Of a stretch of 64,000 nt of DNA, positions 23,346 through 34,959 are shown in pieces. The first letter of the stretch is position 1; each line of letters starts with the position of its first letter. Made by a program: the position numbers and the translations under genes. The notes below the pieces were generated by a model. That model was given only the letters and a program-made list of their open reading frames with translations, ran no database searches and had not been told where the DNA came from. The stretch is from the NCBI GenBank assembly GCA_007570785.1, contig ML664161.1:15776861-15840860 (forward strand), given 5' to 3'. This DNA comes from Antilocapra americana. Lineage: Eukaryota > Chordata > Mammalia > Artiodactyla > Antilocapridae.

Positions 23346-24885
23346 TTTATGCTAATGATCCAGATAACCACGATGGTGTGGTCACTCATCTAGAGCCAGA
23401 CATCCTGGAGTGTGAAGTCAAGTGGGCTTTAGGAAGCATCACTAACAACGAAACTACTGGAGGTGATGGAATTCCAGCTGAGCTATTTCAAATCCTAAAA
23501 GATGATGCTGTTAAAGTGCTGCACTTTGTATGCCAGCAAATTTGGAAAACTCAGCAGTGGCCACAGGACTGGAAAAGGTCAGTTTTCATTCCAATCCCAA
23601 AGAAAGGCAATGCCAAAGCATGTTCAAACTACCACACAAATGCACTCATCTCACACGCTAGCACAGTAATGCTCAAAATTCTCCAAGCCAGGCTTCAACA
23701 GTATGTGAACCGTGAAATTCCAGATGTTCAAGCTGGATTTAGAAATGGCAGAGGAACCAGAGATCAAATTGCTGACATCATTGGATCATTGAAAAAGCAA
23801 GAGAGTTCCAGAAAATCATCTACTTCTGTTTCATTGACCATGCCAAAGCCTTTCACTGTGTGGATCACCACAAACTGTGGAAAATTCTTTAAGAGATGGG
23901 AATACCAGACCACTTGACCTGCCTCCTGAGAAATCTGTGTGTAGGTCAAGAGGCAACAGTTAGAACTGGACATGGACAATGGACTGGTTCATAATTGGGA
24001 AAGGAGTACATTAGGGCTGTATGTATATATCACCCTCCTTATTTAACTTCTATGAAAAGTGCATCATGCAAAATGCTAAGGGTAGATGAATCACAAGCTG
24101 GAATCAAGATTGCCAGGAGAAATATCAATAACCTCAGATATGCAGATAATGCCTCCCTTATTGCAGAAAATGAAGAGGAACTAAAGAGGCTTTTGATAAG
24201 AGAATGAAAAAGCTGGCTTAAAATTCAGTATTCAGTAAACTGAGATGATGGCATCCAGTCCCATCACTTCATGGCAAATAGATGGGGAAACAATGCAAAC
24301 ATTGACAAACTTATTTTCTTGGGCTTCAGAATCACTGCCAATGGTGATTGCAGCCATGAAATTAAAAGACACTTGCTCTTTAGAGGAAAAGCTGTGACAA
24401 ACAGAATATTAAAAAGCAGAGACATTACTTTGCTGAAAGAGGTCTGTATAGTCAAAGCTATAGCTTTTCCAGTAATCATGTATGGAAGTGAGAGTAGGAT
24501 CATAAAGAAGGCTGAGTGTCGAAGAATTGATGCTTTTGAACTGTGGTGTTAGAGCAGACTCTAGAGTCCCTTGAACTGCAAGGAGATCAAACCAGTTTCA
24601 GTCCTGAATATTCTTTGGAAGGACTGATGTTGAAGCTGAAGCTCTAATACTTTGACCACCTGATGCAAAGAGTCAACTCATCTGAAAAGACCCTAATGCT
24701 GGGAAAGATCAAAGGCAGGAGGAGAAGGGGACAACAGAGGATGAGATGGCTGGATAGTATCACCAACTCAATGGACATGAGTTTGAGCAAGTTCCAGGAG
24801 ATGGTGGACAGGGAAGCCTGGTGTGCTGCAGTCCACAGGATCACAGAGTTGGACACCACTGAGCAACTGAACAATAACAAATCTC
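23346..24885 (+). mobile_element. BovB (RTE) LINE, 5'-truncated
   Basis: A 179-codon frame at 23378-23917 carries the BovB RT N-terminal part (GGDGIPAELFQILKDDAV, then PIPKKGNAKACSNY and QAGFRNGRGTRDQIA). After a frame break the RT motif reads YADNASL instead of YADDTTL, a loss of the second catalytic aspartate. The C-terminal [15 protein letters not shown] region is at about 24740-24790. Several shifts and the active-site change make it dead. Confidence 0.9.
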
Positions 24886-26355
24886 ATTTAAGAAAGATAT
24901 TTATCTGGATGGGGAAGTAACTTCCAAACATAAAAGAATGAGAGACTCTCAAAGAGAAAGTTTATTATATTTGACTCTCATGTTATACATTGGCCTTTCT
25001 TCTGTCTTTTATTTCCCACCTCCCCTCCTATTCCACTTCCCATTACAAACAAACAAACTAAAAGATGTACAAACTAGGATTAGAAATTTGCAAAAATGTA
25101 ACATACAGATGTTTAAACTTTAAGGTATTCAGACAAATACTTTCAAAAACACCAAGATCCATGTAAATGCAAAGAACTTGAGAAAACATGTTTGTTTACT
25201 AAAGAGAAACTAAAAACATATGGGAAAATGTTTTTCCCCAAAAGATAAGGAAGTGAAACTGTAAGATGCAGTGATATATTTTTAATTTCTGAATTAGCAG
25301 GAACTTTCTTCAAACGACGTCATTGCTCGTGAAGGTGCTGGGAAATGTGCTTACTCGTGTATTTCTGTTGGCAGCCCAAGTTGATTCAACCCTTTCAGAA
25401 ATGAAGTCAGTGATTTTTTTTCCCCGTTAAAATTAACATACTTTTTGATCCCTTAATTCCATTTGTGGCATTATGATAGTAATGTCAATTTTAAAACAGT
25501 TAAGTATTCAAGTAAGCTGTACTGTATCTTCCATAGAAACAGGCAGTGAGAAGAATGTTGTTCATGAAGAATTTACAGTAATTTGAGGGAATGTTTTCAA
25601 AGTGGGAAAAAAGGCAAGATACAAAATTATTAGGCTATTTGAGCACAACTATATAAGCCATGAAGTAAACTACAAAACATGCATATTAAAAAATCTGTAA
25701 GAGACTGCATTGAAAAATGGTAATAATGGTTGTCTCAGGTGCTTTTTCACTGCCTTGTTTTCATGTACCATTGCATTTTGCATAGATACAGAGCACAACC
25801 CCATGGTCTTAGTAGACATTTCAGTCAGTATTTAAGTGAATGAATATCTCTAATAAGCATGGGTTACTTTTACTTTGACAGAAATATGAATACAATCCAC
25901 ATCTAAGTTAAGGAGAATGTGGGAAGTATTTCAGAAAGGAACTTGATTCTATTTTGTGTGATCTTTTTCTGTTAATAACATCACTACTGCCTAAATTAGG
26001 AATTTGTATTCATTTTGGACTCTTATCGATAATCTCTGACCTGTTAAATCCAACCGATCACCAAAATCTTGAATATTTGTTTTAGAAATGCCTCTTGGTT
26101 TCATCTCCATCTGTTCTCATAGTCACTGCCTTAGTTTAGTCCTTTCCTTTACCACTGAAGTATCCCAACAAGTCTCTCCACTTTACTAGTCCTCTTTTAC
26201 CATACTGCCTCCAGAATGATCAGACATGTAAATAATCAGCAGAATTTTGTGTATGTAGTATAGTAGGTTGTATGGGGGGAAAGCAGGGGAGATTAACACT
26301 GTCAAATACACCATAAAATGCAAAATTGATCTGCTTAAAACTTATTCCTTGTGAC
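24886..26355. other. Intron 1, no recognised feature
   Basis: AT-rich single-copy-looking sequence, no coding support. Confidence 0.4.
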
Positions 26356-26357
26356 CT

Positions 26358-26525
26358 ACATTGTTGCTTCTCAAACTTTAGGTGTATTAAAATCACCAGG
26401 GGGAACTTGTTAAAATGTGAATTACCCAAGCCTAGAAATTCTGATTAGATGGTTCTTTGGGCCTGGGAACATGCATTTTAACAAGGCTTCCTGCTCTTGA
26501 GCCTCATCCATGTGATCCCAAGACT
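26358..26525 (+). mobile_element. MER5-like hAT-Charlie relic
   Basis: 'ttgcttctcaaactttaggt' and 'gtattaaaatcaccaggggg' at one end, 'tgcattttaacaaggcttcc' and 'catgtgatcccaag' at the other: the inverted arrangement of MER5A-type elements. Confidence 0.65.
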
Positions 26526-26544
26526 AGATACTGAGGAATACTGA

Positions 26545-27235
26545 CCTTAAAGGGCTCTCTTAATCATTTACTATAATTCTCACAATTTGGCACCAGCACA
26601 CTTTCTGTACATTTTCTATGCTATCCCTCATGAACACCTTGCAATCTAGCCATCTAGATCTACGTCAGGGTCACCTAGGCCCTCTGAACTCCTGTGCTTA
26701 TGCTCACGCTGTTTCTGCTGCTCAGAGCCTCTTTTGCTATGGCTGCTCCTACCCAGTAACTTGTTGACCTGGCACACACTCTTCAGCTTCTCTATGAAGT
26801 ATTCCTGGTCTCAACTCTCCTAGGCAGAGTAGAGCTCTCCTCCTTTATAGCCTCTACTTAGGGTTTCCCAGGTGATACAATGGTAAAGAATCCACCTGCC
26901 AGTGAAGGAGGCGCAAGAGACATGAGTTCAGTTCCTGGGTTGGGAATATCCCCTGGAGTAAGAAATGCACCCCACTCCAGTATTTTTGCCTGGGAAATCT
27001 CATGGACAGAGGAGCCTGGGAGGCTACAGTTCAAAGAGTCAGACAGAACTGAGCACAGCACAGCCTCTACTTACTGCAACATATACATACTAAGTTATGC
27101 TTACTTATTTATGTATCTGTCTTCCTCAATAGACTGTGCCTCTTGAGGTCAAGGATGTCATTTTACTTATCTTGTACCTTTAGCATAAGCCCGGTACATA
27201 ATTGCTTAATAAATGTTTGTCATATCAATAACAGC
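26545..27235 (+). mobile_element. L2 LINE 3' end, split by Bov-tA
   Basis: The L2 3' region is clear: 'tatgaagtattcctggtctc', 'agactgtgcctcttgaggtc', then 'ccggtacataattgcttaat' and 'aaatgtttgtcat' at the end. A Bov-tA SINE (26861-27061) interrupts it with a clean target-site duplication. Confidence 0.75.
26861..27061 (+). mobile_element. Bov-tA SINE with 12-base TSD
   Basis: Full copy from 'gggtttcccaggtgatacaa' to 'agacagaactgagcacagc'. The flanks AGCCTCTACTTA at 26849-26860 and 27062-27073 are identical, proving insertion into the L2. Confidence 0.95.
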
Positions 27236-27244
27236 TCAATAATG

Positions 27245-27405
27245 AAGGCAGAGAAGGAATGGTTAGTCCCACTTTTCAGTGAAGAAGATGAAGTCTTAAA
27301 AAGTTAAGTATTTGCTTAGAATTACCCAGATTGTAAGTACCATAGACGTGAGATTTGACCCTAAGATACCTGGCTGCTTCTCTGCTTTTAGTCTACAGGA
27401 AAGGT
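27245..27405 (-). mobile_element. MIR relic
   Basis: 'cttttcagtgaagaagatga', 'agaattacccagattgtaag' and 'tgagatttgaccctaagata' follow the order of the reverse-complement MIR core. Confidence 0.5.
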
Positions 27406-27427
27406 AGACCGACTATCACTGTAAAAT

Positions 27428-27448
27428 TACACACACACACACACACAG
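27428..27448 (+). repeat. (AC)n microsatellite
   Basis: About ten AC units in 'tacacacacacacacacaca'. Confidence 0.9.
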
Positions 27449-27570
27449 CCTTTTAAGCATTTTTTCCTGTTTATGTATTTGTCATGTTTGAAGGGGGGGT
27501 GTTTTAATCAACATTTTTTTTATTATATTCACAATTTATAAATAATTTATATTCCTCTAGGGCAAGAACT

Positions 27571-27840
27571 GGAGAAGGCAATGGCACCTCACTCCAGTAC
27601 TCTTGCCTGGAAAATCCCATGGAGGAAGGAGCCTGGTAGGCTGCAGTCCATGGGATCACTAAGAGTCCAACACTACTGAGCGACTTCACTTTCACTTTTC
27701 ACTTTCATGCATTGGAGAAGGAAATGGCAATCCACTCCAGTGTTCTTGCCTGGAGAATCCCAGGGACGGGGGAGCCTGGTGGGCTGCCGGCTATGGGGTC
27801 GCAGAGTCAGACACGACTGAAGCGAGTTAGCAGCAGCAGC
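27571..27840 (+). mobile_element. Bov-A2 SINE with (AGC)n tail and TSD
   Basis: Two BovA units (27571-27685 and about 27714-27825) joined by 'ttcactttcacttttcactt', and an AGC tail at 27829-27840. The 12-base flanks AGGGCAAGAACT at 27559-27570 and 27841-27852 are identical. Confidence 0.95.
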
Positions 27841-27852
27841 AGGGCAAGAACT

Positions 27853-28986
27853 GATTACTGAATATTAAGCTGTTATTGCTAGGTGTTATCCTCTACTTTG
27901 TGATGCTATTTGTATCCCTTTCAGAAACCATATTACAGTACCTAGTGCGGTATCCACAAATACTTGTGTAATTAAATTCAGCCGACACTTATGTACTTAG
28001 CATTTATTCTGCAATAATTAAGACAAAAATTATATATAAAAAATATATACACACATATAGTACATATATAAGTATTCAAGTGGTTTTGCATTGTGTTTTT
28101 TTCAAGTTCAGTTTCCAGAGTTTGGTTGGGTTCAGTGTTGGTACTTCAGTCTTGATGTACTGATGGAAATCAACAACCAGCTGCAAAGTTCAGATACAGT
28201 GTGCCATAGAATACATCTAGCTATGGCTTAAACCAAATGTTAGCAATGAAATATTTAGTAGCAACTGTTCTTTTAAAAGAAACATTTTAGATAATTAGAG
28301 TCATCTTATAATATCCTTGCACCCAGCTGTCAGCTTTTTACTTTTTCTACCAATATTTCTGGAACTAAAATCAAGAAAATGGAAATTAGGGTACCACAGT
28401 TTGAAGTACACTAAACACTTGACAAACTGTTACATCTTATAAAGATTTCCAAGTAGAGTTCTTTAGTCAGTGTCTCAAAAGATTTTGTAAAAAGCAAATA
28501 TCTAAATTAACCTCCAATATTAAGCTGAAATACATTAGTAAATATTAGCATTTGAGAAATTGAACAGTTCCCTCTCTTAATAGTCACTGGACATGGAGAT
28601 TATTAAATTTGAGCATTTAATTTTAAAAATTTCCTGTTACTGTTAATTTTGTTACCATGTTTAATCAGCATCTCATTATCCTTTTGTTCTTCCTTTCTTT
28701 ACCTTTTGTTGTTACTTTCTGCTTTTAATACAGTCAAATGTCCATTTTCTATCACATCGACTTTTAGTAATATTCCTGGTATCCCACTGTTATACAGTGA
28801 TAATAATACCCTATCTTTCCTTTAAATTCTTGTCTCACCTTTTCTAACACAGTATGTATGCAGCTACTTAGTACATTGTCAAGTAATGGTAACTTTCACA
28901 TTCAATTCTATGACCATACTTAAAACTTCTTATGTTTTGACTCTAGGTAGGTTGTAATAGCTGATATTAATAGTGTTTACATTAAT
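27853..28986. other. Intron 1, no recognised feature
   Basis: AT-rich, with an ATATATAC-type stretch at 28030-28070. No coding or repeat call. Confidence 0.4.
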
Positions 28987-29200
28987 TTGCATGCATGCCA
29001 AGTCGCTTCAGTTGTGTTTGACTCTGCAACCCTATGGCCTGTAGCCCGCTGGGCTTCTCTATCCATGGGATTCTCCAGGCGAGAATACTGGAATGGGTTG
29101 CCATTCTCTTCTCAGAGGATCTTCCTGACTCAGGAATCAAACTCCAGTTTCTTTATATCTCCTGTGTTGGCAGGCAGATCCTTTACCACTTGCAGCACAT
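28987..29200 (-). mobile_element. Bov-tA SINE
   Basis: 'gccaagtcgcttcagttgtg' to 'caggcagatcctttaccact'. The tRNA-derived end is degraded. Confidence 0.85.
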
Positions 29201-30479
29201 GGTATGATTATATAAAAATGTTTCACTCCACAACCAAATAATAGATTTCTTTATACGTTTAACATCATGAACCACAGAAAGAATATCCTTAGTACTTAGA
29301 TCACATGGTTACTCTTTTTATACACGCCACAAGTTGCTCAAAATTGTGCTGTTTTCCTTCATATTTTGAGCCTGATTTTATTATACATTTTTGTTCTTTT
29401 TTCCTCCCTAAAGTTTCAAATTGCCTTTTATTTCCTATTGTGAAAATAAGCATGTATATTCTTCAACATGCCATTAATACTTTATGATACCTCATTTTTT
29501 TATCTGTTTTTTAAAAGCTGTGAGATTCTTTTTTCTGAATACTTTTTACTTTGGCCATGTAGATTTCATTCTAGTTTGTGCTTATTACTATCTATGATTG
29601 GTGTAAACCTTTTCCTGGGGTTTCTTTTTCTTAATATGAATAAGATTACTTACGTGATTCAGCCTCTAAGTCAGCTCCGTCATCTCTAGCATGTATCTTC
29701 CTCTTTTTTGGCCTCCATTTTTGGTTGGCTTGAGTAATAACTCACGTGCCTTAGGACTGGGTCATGGGAGGTAAAATTCATGGAAATACTTTATATTTTC
29801 TTTACATGTGATAATTTGCTGGGTATAAAATTCCGGGTCAGAACATTTTCCAACCGATTTTAATTGCTGCCTAGTTTTCACTCTCTCTATCCCTCCACTC
29901 CACAAATCTTAGTAAGATAGTAATAGAAAACTGTTCCTTGATATATTAAATAGTAGTTATCCCAAGCCAGAAGCTTCACATAGATTTAATTACAAAGGAT
30001 TCACATTCTATTTACATTATGAATAATATAAGGAGCAATCAGCTATTTTCTCTCTCTCTTTTTTTTTGTATTGGTCTACAATACCAATACAGTTAAATGA
30101 GGGAAAGGAGACAAGTATGATAAAGGAGGATGTAAATTGTTATTTGCAAAGTTTACTTTCTGTATTCATTTCTGTCTGTCCTAACCACCCACTCATATCC
30201 TGCTCTCCAAAGTGTAGCCAGTGTTAGTAACATGATTAATTTTAAGGGGGAAATGGGAGGGAATACAGGAATATATATTTATGTAAGGTACTTTTTAAGC
30301 CAGAGTTTTAGTCTTATTAATATAGAATTATATCAACATTTCCTTGTTCAAATATCTTCTGAGTTTGTCATTGTATTCCCCTTTAAATTTTTAATTTTCA
30401 TCATCAAAATACATGTATCCTTTAGTAATGGCAGTGTGAGGAGGTTGGGTGATTCTCTTTGTGGAAAACAAGTATAAGA
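29201..30479. other. Intron 1, no confident feature
   Basis: AT-rich with a T tract near 30060. The stretch at about 29740-29900 looks like very old repeat sequence but I cannot name it. Confidence 0.35.
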
Positions 30480-32165
30480 ATGCTGAAGTAACTATATTAA
30501 TATCACCCAATATATTTTAAAGCAAAGAATAATACTAGAGATAAATTATAAAGGAATGAACATAGCAGGGAAATGTGAAATTCTAAATACGCGTGCACTT
30601 ACAACAGAGACACAAAATACGTGAAATAACACTGCCAGAATTGAAAGTAGAAATAGGCAATTAAACATTTAGAGTTGCAATTTTCTGTATTCTTTCAACA
30701 ATTGGTAGAATACGTAGACAGAAAAACAGGATATAGAGGACTTGAATAAGACAGTCAACCAAGTTGACTTGACATCTACAGAATACCACACCCAACAGCA
30801 CATTCAAAGTGCATTTGAAACATTCATCAGAATGAGCCATATAATGGCCCACAAACATAGTTTGTTAATAAATATAAAAAGATTGAAATTATGCAATGTG
30901 TTGAAATTACATAGTGGCAATTTAATTTGAAGGAATTAAAAGTCAATACAGAAAGAAATAAGGATAATTCCCGATATGTGGAAATTGAATCACATATTTC
31001 TAAGTAATCTGTAGGTGAAAGAAGAATTCACAAGGGAAATTGGAGAATATTTTTAACTGAATGAAAATATTTTTAGCTGCATGAAAATAAAAATACAATA
31101 TATAAAATTTTTAGTATATAGCTAAAGCAGTGCTAAGAAATTAATTTATAGCTTTAAATGCTTAATTCTAGAAAAGAAGAAAGGTCTAAATCAGTTATCT
31201 AAGCTACTATGTTATCTACTGCTTTAAAGAGCTAAAAAAGAAATGGTAAGTTAAGATCAAAGTAAACAGAAGAAAGGAAATAATAAAGATCAGAGAGAAA
31301 CTCAAGTAAATAGAAAACAGAAAAGAAATGAGATGAAAATTTCATTCTTTCAAAGGTTCAGTAAAATTGATAAACCTTTAACTAGAATAATCAATAAAAA
31401 AGTAAATTAACAATATTAGGAATGAAAGAATAGATACCATTATAGATCTACAGCTACTTAAAAAGACAATGAAAGAGTATTATGAACAACTTAATACCAA
31501 TCAGTTTGACAGCTTGGGTGAAATGGACAAGTTCCCTGGAAAATACAAATGACTAAAAGAAGAAATAGAAAATCTAAATACACTTATATAGAATAAGGAA
31601 ATTCAGTTAGTAATTAAAAACCATCCAACAACAACCATATTCAGGCCCCAATGCCATAACTGATAATTCTGACAAACACTGAAAAAAGAAAAATTATAAC
31701 TCCTACCCAGATTTTAAGAGAATATAGCTGTAAAGAGAACATCACAACTCATTTTATGAGGCCAGTATTACCCAGATATCAAAGTCAAAAAAGACATCAC
31801 AAGAAAACTAGCAGTGAACATTCCTCACAAATAAAGACACAGAAATCTGTAACAAAATATTAACATATTAAATCTAACATATATTGATATGAAAAGGATA
31901 ATGTATCATGGCCATGTGGGATTTATCCCAACAATGAAAGACTGGTTTAACTTCCAGAAATCAATTCTGTGTAATACACAGTGCTAATAAAATAAAATTG
32001 AAAAATTGTATGATTATCTCAATGAATGCAGAAAAAGTATTTGACAAAAATTCAACACAAATGCATAAAAAGGTCAGCAGGCTGGGAATTGCAGGCAACT
32101 TTTCCAGTTTGATAAAGAATATCTATGAAAACACAACCAAAATCATACCTCATAGTAAATGCTTA
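30480..32165 (+). mobile_element. Old L1 LINE fragment (ORF2)
   Basis: Typical A-rich decayed L1 ORF2 text: 'gaaattctaaatacgcgtgc' (NLNVYAP-like zone), 'gataaacctttaactagaat', 'tgaacaacttaataccaatc' (the YFEQLY/ANKFDN-like zone), and 'aatgcagaaaaagtatttga' (the DAEKAFD-like zone). Many stops. It may be the 5' portion of the same L1 whose 3' part lies at 34960-36700. Confidence 0.75.
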
Positions 32166-32349
32166 TGATTCTGTCTTTTCTGGTACGGTTTTTGTTCTTG
32201 TTGCTGTTTTAATTAAATAATTAACTTATTTAAAAATTTTCCTTAGTTAAGGTTGCATCTGAGTCTGTCTTCCCAGAGGCATCAAATCATCTTTGTAATA
32301 ATAACTTTCACCCATAGAGTAATTAGTTTGATTACTTTTATAAGATACC

Positions 32350-32560
32350 TTCCTGAGTCACTTCAGTCATGTTCAACTCTTTGCAACACCATGGCCTGTG
32401 TCTGCCAGGCTCCTCTGTCCATGGGATCCACCCGACCTGAGTACTGGAGTGGGTTGCCATGCCCTCCTTCAGGAGATCTTCCCAACCCAGAGATTAAACC
32501 TTCATCTCCTATCTCCTGCGTTGTCAGATGGATTCTTTGCCAGTAGTCCCACCTGGGAAA
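32350..32560 (-). mobile_element. Bov-tA SINE
   Basis: 'cacttcagtcatgttcaact' through 'gcctgtgtctgccaggctcc' to 'cagtagtcccacctgggaaa'. A 97-codon plus ORF across it is not a gene. Confidence 0.9.
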
Positions 32561-32769
32561 TGTTCCTAAAGCCTTCAGTTTTTCTGATTTAATCTTCACT
32601 GCCCCCTAGGTCTGTTTCACAGCTGTTGTCTTATGACTTTTGCTCTTATCCTGGAAATTCCCTTCATCTGCTTCCTGTGTTGGAGCCTTGATTTCCCATG
32701 TCCCATACCTTCATGGTGTACTCTCTCATTTATAAGAGCATATTCTCTAGTGGTTTCTTGAAAAGGGAT

Positions 32770-33444
32770 AGTTCAGTTCAGATAAGTTGCTCAGTTGTGT
32801 CTGACTCTTTGCGACCCCATGGACTGCAGCACACCAGGCGCCCTGTCTATCACCAACTCCCAGAGCACACTCAAACTCATGTCCATTGAGTTGGTGATAT
32901 CATCCAACCATCTCACTCTCTGTTCTCTTCTCCTCCTGCCTTCAGTCTTTCCCAGCATCAGGGTCTTTTCCAGTGAGTCAGTTCTTCACATTAGGTGGCC
33001 AAAGTACTGGAGTTTGGGCTTCAGCATCAGTCCTTCCATTGAATATTCAGAAATGATTTCCTTTAGGATGGACTGGCTGGATCTCCTTGCAAGGGACTCT
33101 TAAGAGTCTTCTCCAACACTGCAGTTCAAAAGCATCAGTTCTTTGACACTCAACTTTCTTCATGGTCCAACTCTCACATCCTTACATGACTACTGGAAAA
33201 ACCACAGCTTTGACTGGATGTTTCTTTGTCAGTAAAGTAATGTCTGTGCTTCTTAACATGCTGTCTAGGTTTGTCATAGCTTTTCTTTCAAGGAGCAGGT
33301 GTCACTTAATTTCATGGCTGCAGTCACCATCTGCAGTGATCTTGGAGCCCAAGAAAATAAAGTCTGTCAGTTTGCATTGTTTTCCCATCTATTTGCCATG
33401 AAGTAATGGAACCAGATGTCATGATCTTTGTTTTTTGAATGTTG
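32770..33444 (-). mobile_element. BovB (RTE) LINE 3' fragment, antisense
   Basis: It begins with the reverse-complement 3' tail 'gttcagttcagataagttgc' and extends upstream through the C-terminal region to 'gaaccagatgtcatgatctt', corresponding to the MASGPITSW block. The 5' half, including the RT active site, is missing. Confidence 0.9.
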
Positions 33445-34955
33445 GAAACGGGTAACTTAGGGGTAAATTTTCTGAGATTTTAATACCTGAATATGTCATA
33501 ATCTATTCCTGCAATTATGTGATATTTTATATATATATATTTTTAGATGAGTGTTCAACTCTATAGACTGAAAATCATTTTACTCAGAATTTTTACAATA
33601 CTGAAGCTCTATTGTCTTCTGGCATCCAGTTTTGGTATTGTGTGATCAGGTGCCATTCTGGCTCCTGATCATTTATTTTGCATGAGGGGTGTTGTTTTTG
33701 TCTTTAGAAGTTATTATTATGTTCCATTCAGGCCTGGTGTTATGAAATTTTATGGCGCTGTCTCTTGGTATGGGTCTCTTGCTTTATTGTGTGGTGCACT
33801 CCGTAGATCCTTGCTTTCTGCAGACTTACACACTTCAGTTCTTGGAAATTTTCTTGCCATACTTTTTTTATATTTTATCTTCATTTTCATTATTGTTTCT
33901 GGAATTCCTTCAAGTCAGATATTAGACTTCCTGAATTGCTTTTTCTAGTTTTTTATCTTTCCCCCTGTTACTCATCTTTCTTTGTATTCTGCCTTCTGGA
34001 AAATTGCCTTGACTTTAAATGCCTATTTTCTTTTCAGCTTGTATTCTCTCTTTTTTTTCTTACTGGTTCCTCTTCTTGTTAAATGATGCAATATTTTCTC
34101 TTTCATGAGGATATTTTAATTAGTTTCTTCAACATTTTCTTCTGTCCCATCATTCTCAGTGTTTCTTAGCACTCCTGTTTCATCTTGGTCTCTGTCTTTA
34201 ATATTTGGAGACTTTCGTCAAATACATAAAGATCCTTGGCTGTCATTCATATTTAAAAAGCATTAAAAGCTGATAAAAAGCTCTGAGTTTGAGGCAGGGC
34301 TCTTGTTTGTTGGTGGACTGTGCTTTAGGAAATAACTTAAATGTCATGATCTTTCTCTAGGTTAGTCAATTTGGGATCCTTTTTTGGGGAAAAATCTACT
34401 GTTTCTTATGTGGGACTGTGTATGTTCTAGAGCTCTACTGAAGAAAAGAACTTTGAATCTCATTGAAATTTTCACGTTATCCTCTGGTTTTATTCACCAC
34501 TTTACTCTTAGCTATTTCTGTATCTGTTTCAGTCCACAGTCTTTTGGGTTTATTTTTTCCAGAAACTATGCCTTCTGATTTCCGAAAGATTGGCAAGTCA
34601 TTGACTACGTTAAGTGAAGTTGGAGACCTGAGATTCTAATAGTTCCAGGTATTTCCTGTCCTGTACCTTTCTGAGATTCTGTGAGAATTGGCTTGTTTCT
34701 TATCTGTAGGCACTTAAATTTAATATTCCTCACCTCACTTATCATTCTTTTTTCCCCTTCTCAGCTATTTGTAAATTGCAAAAAAGAGAGAGAGAATTAG
34801 CCCTTTGTCATATATGTTGCAAACACATCTTCCCAGTTTGCCAGTGTTCTTATAGTTTGGTTTATGGAAGAACTTTCACCAAAAAATCTCTGACTTTTTA
34901 GTCATCTTATCTATTTTTTTTCTGTGTGATTTCTTGGTATCGTAACATTAGTATA
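33445..34955. other. Intron 1, AT/T-rich, unassigned
   Basis: T-rich plus strand with short open frames (88 codons at 33682, 64 at 34384) of no recognised family. An (AT)n patch lies at 33530-33541 and a (GA)n patch at about 34787-34796. The texture resembles antisense old-repeat sequence, possibly L1-related near 34800-34940, but I cannot assign it. Confidence 0.35.
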
Positions 34956-34959
34956 TAAA

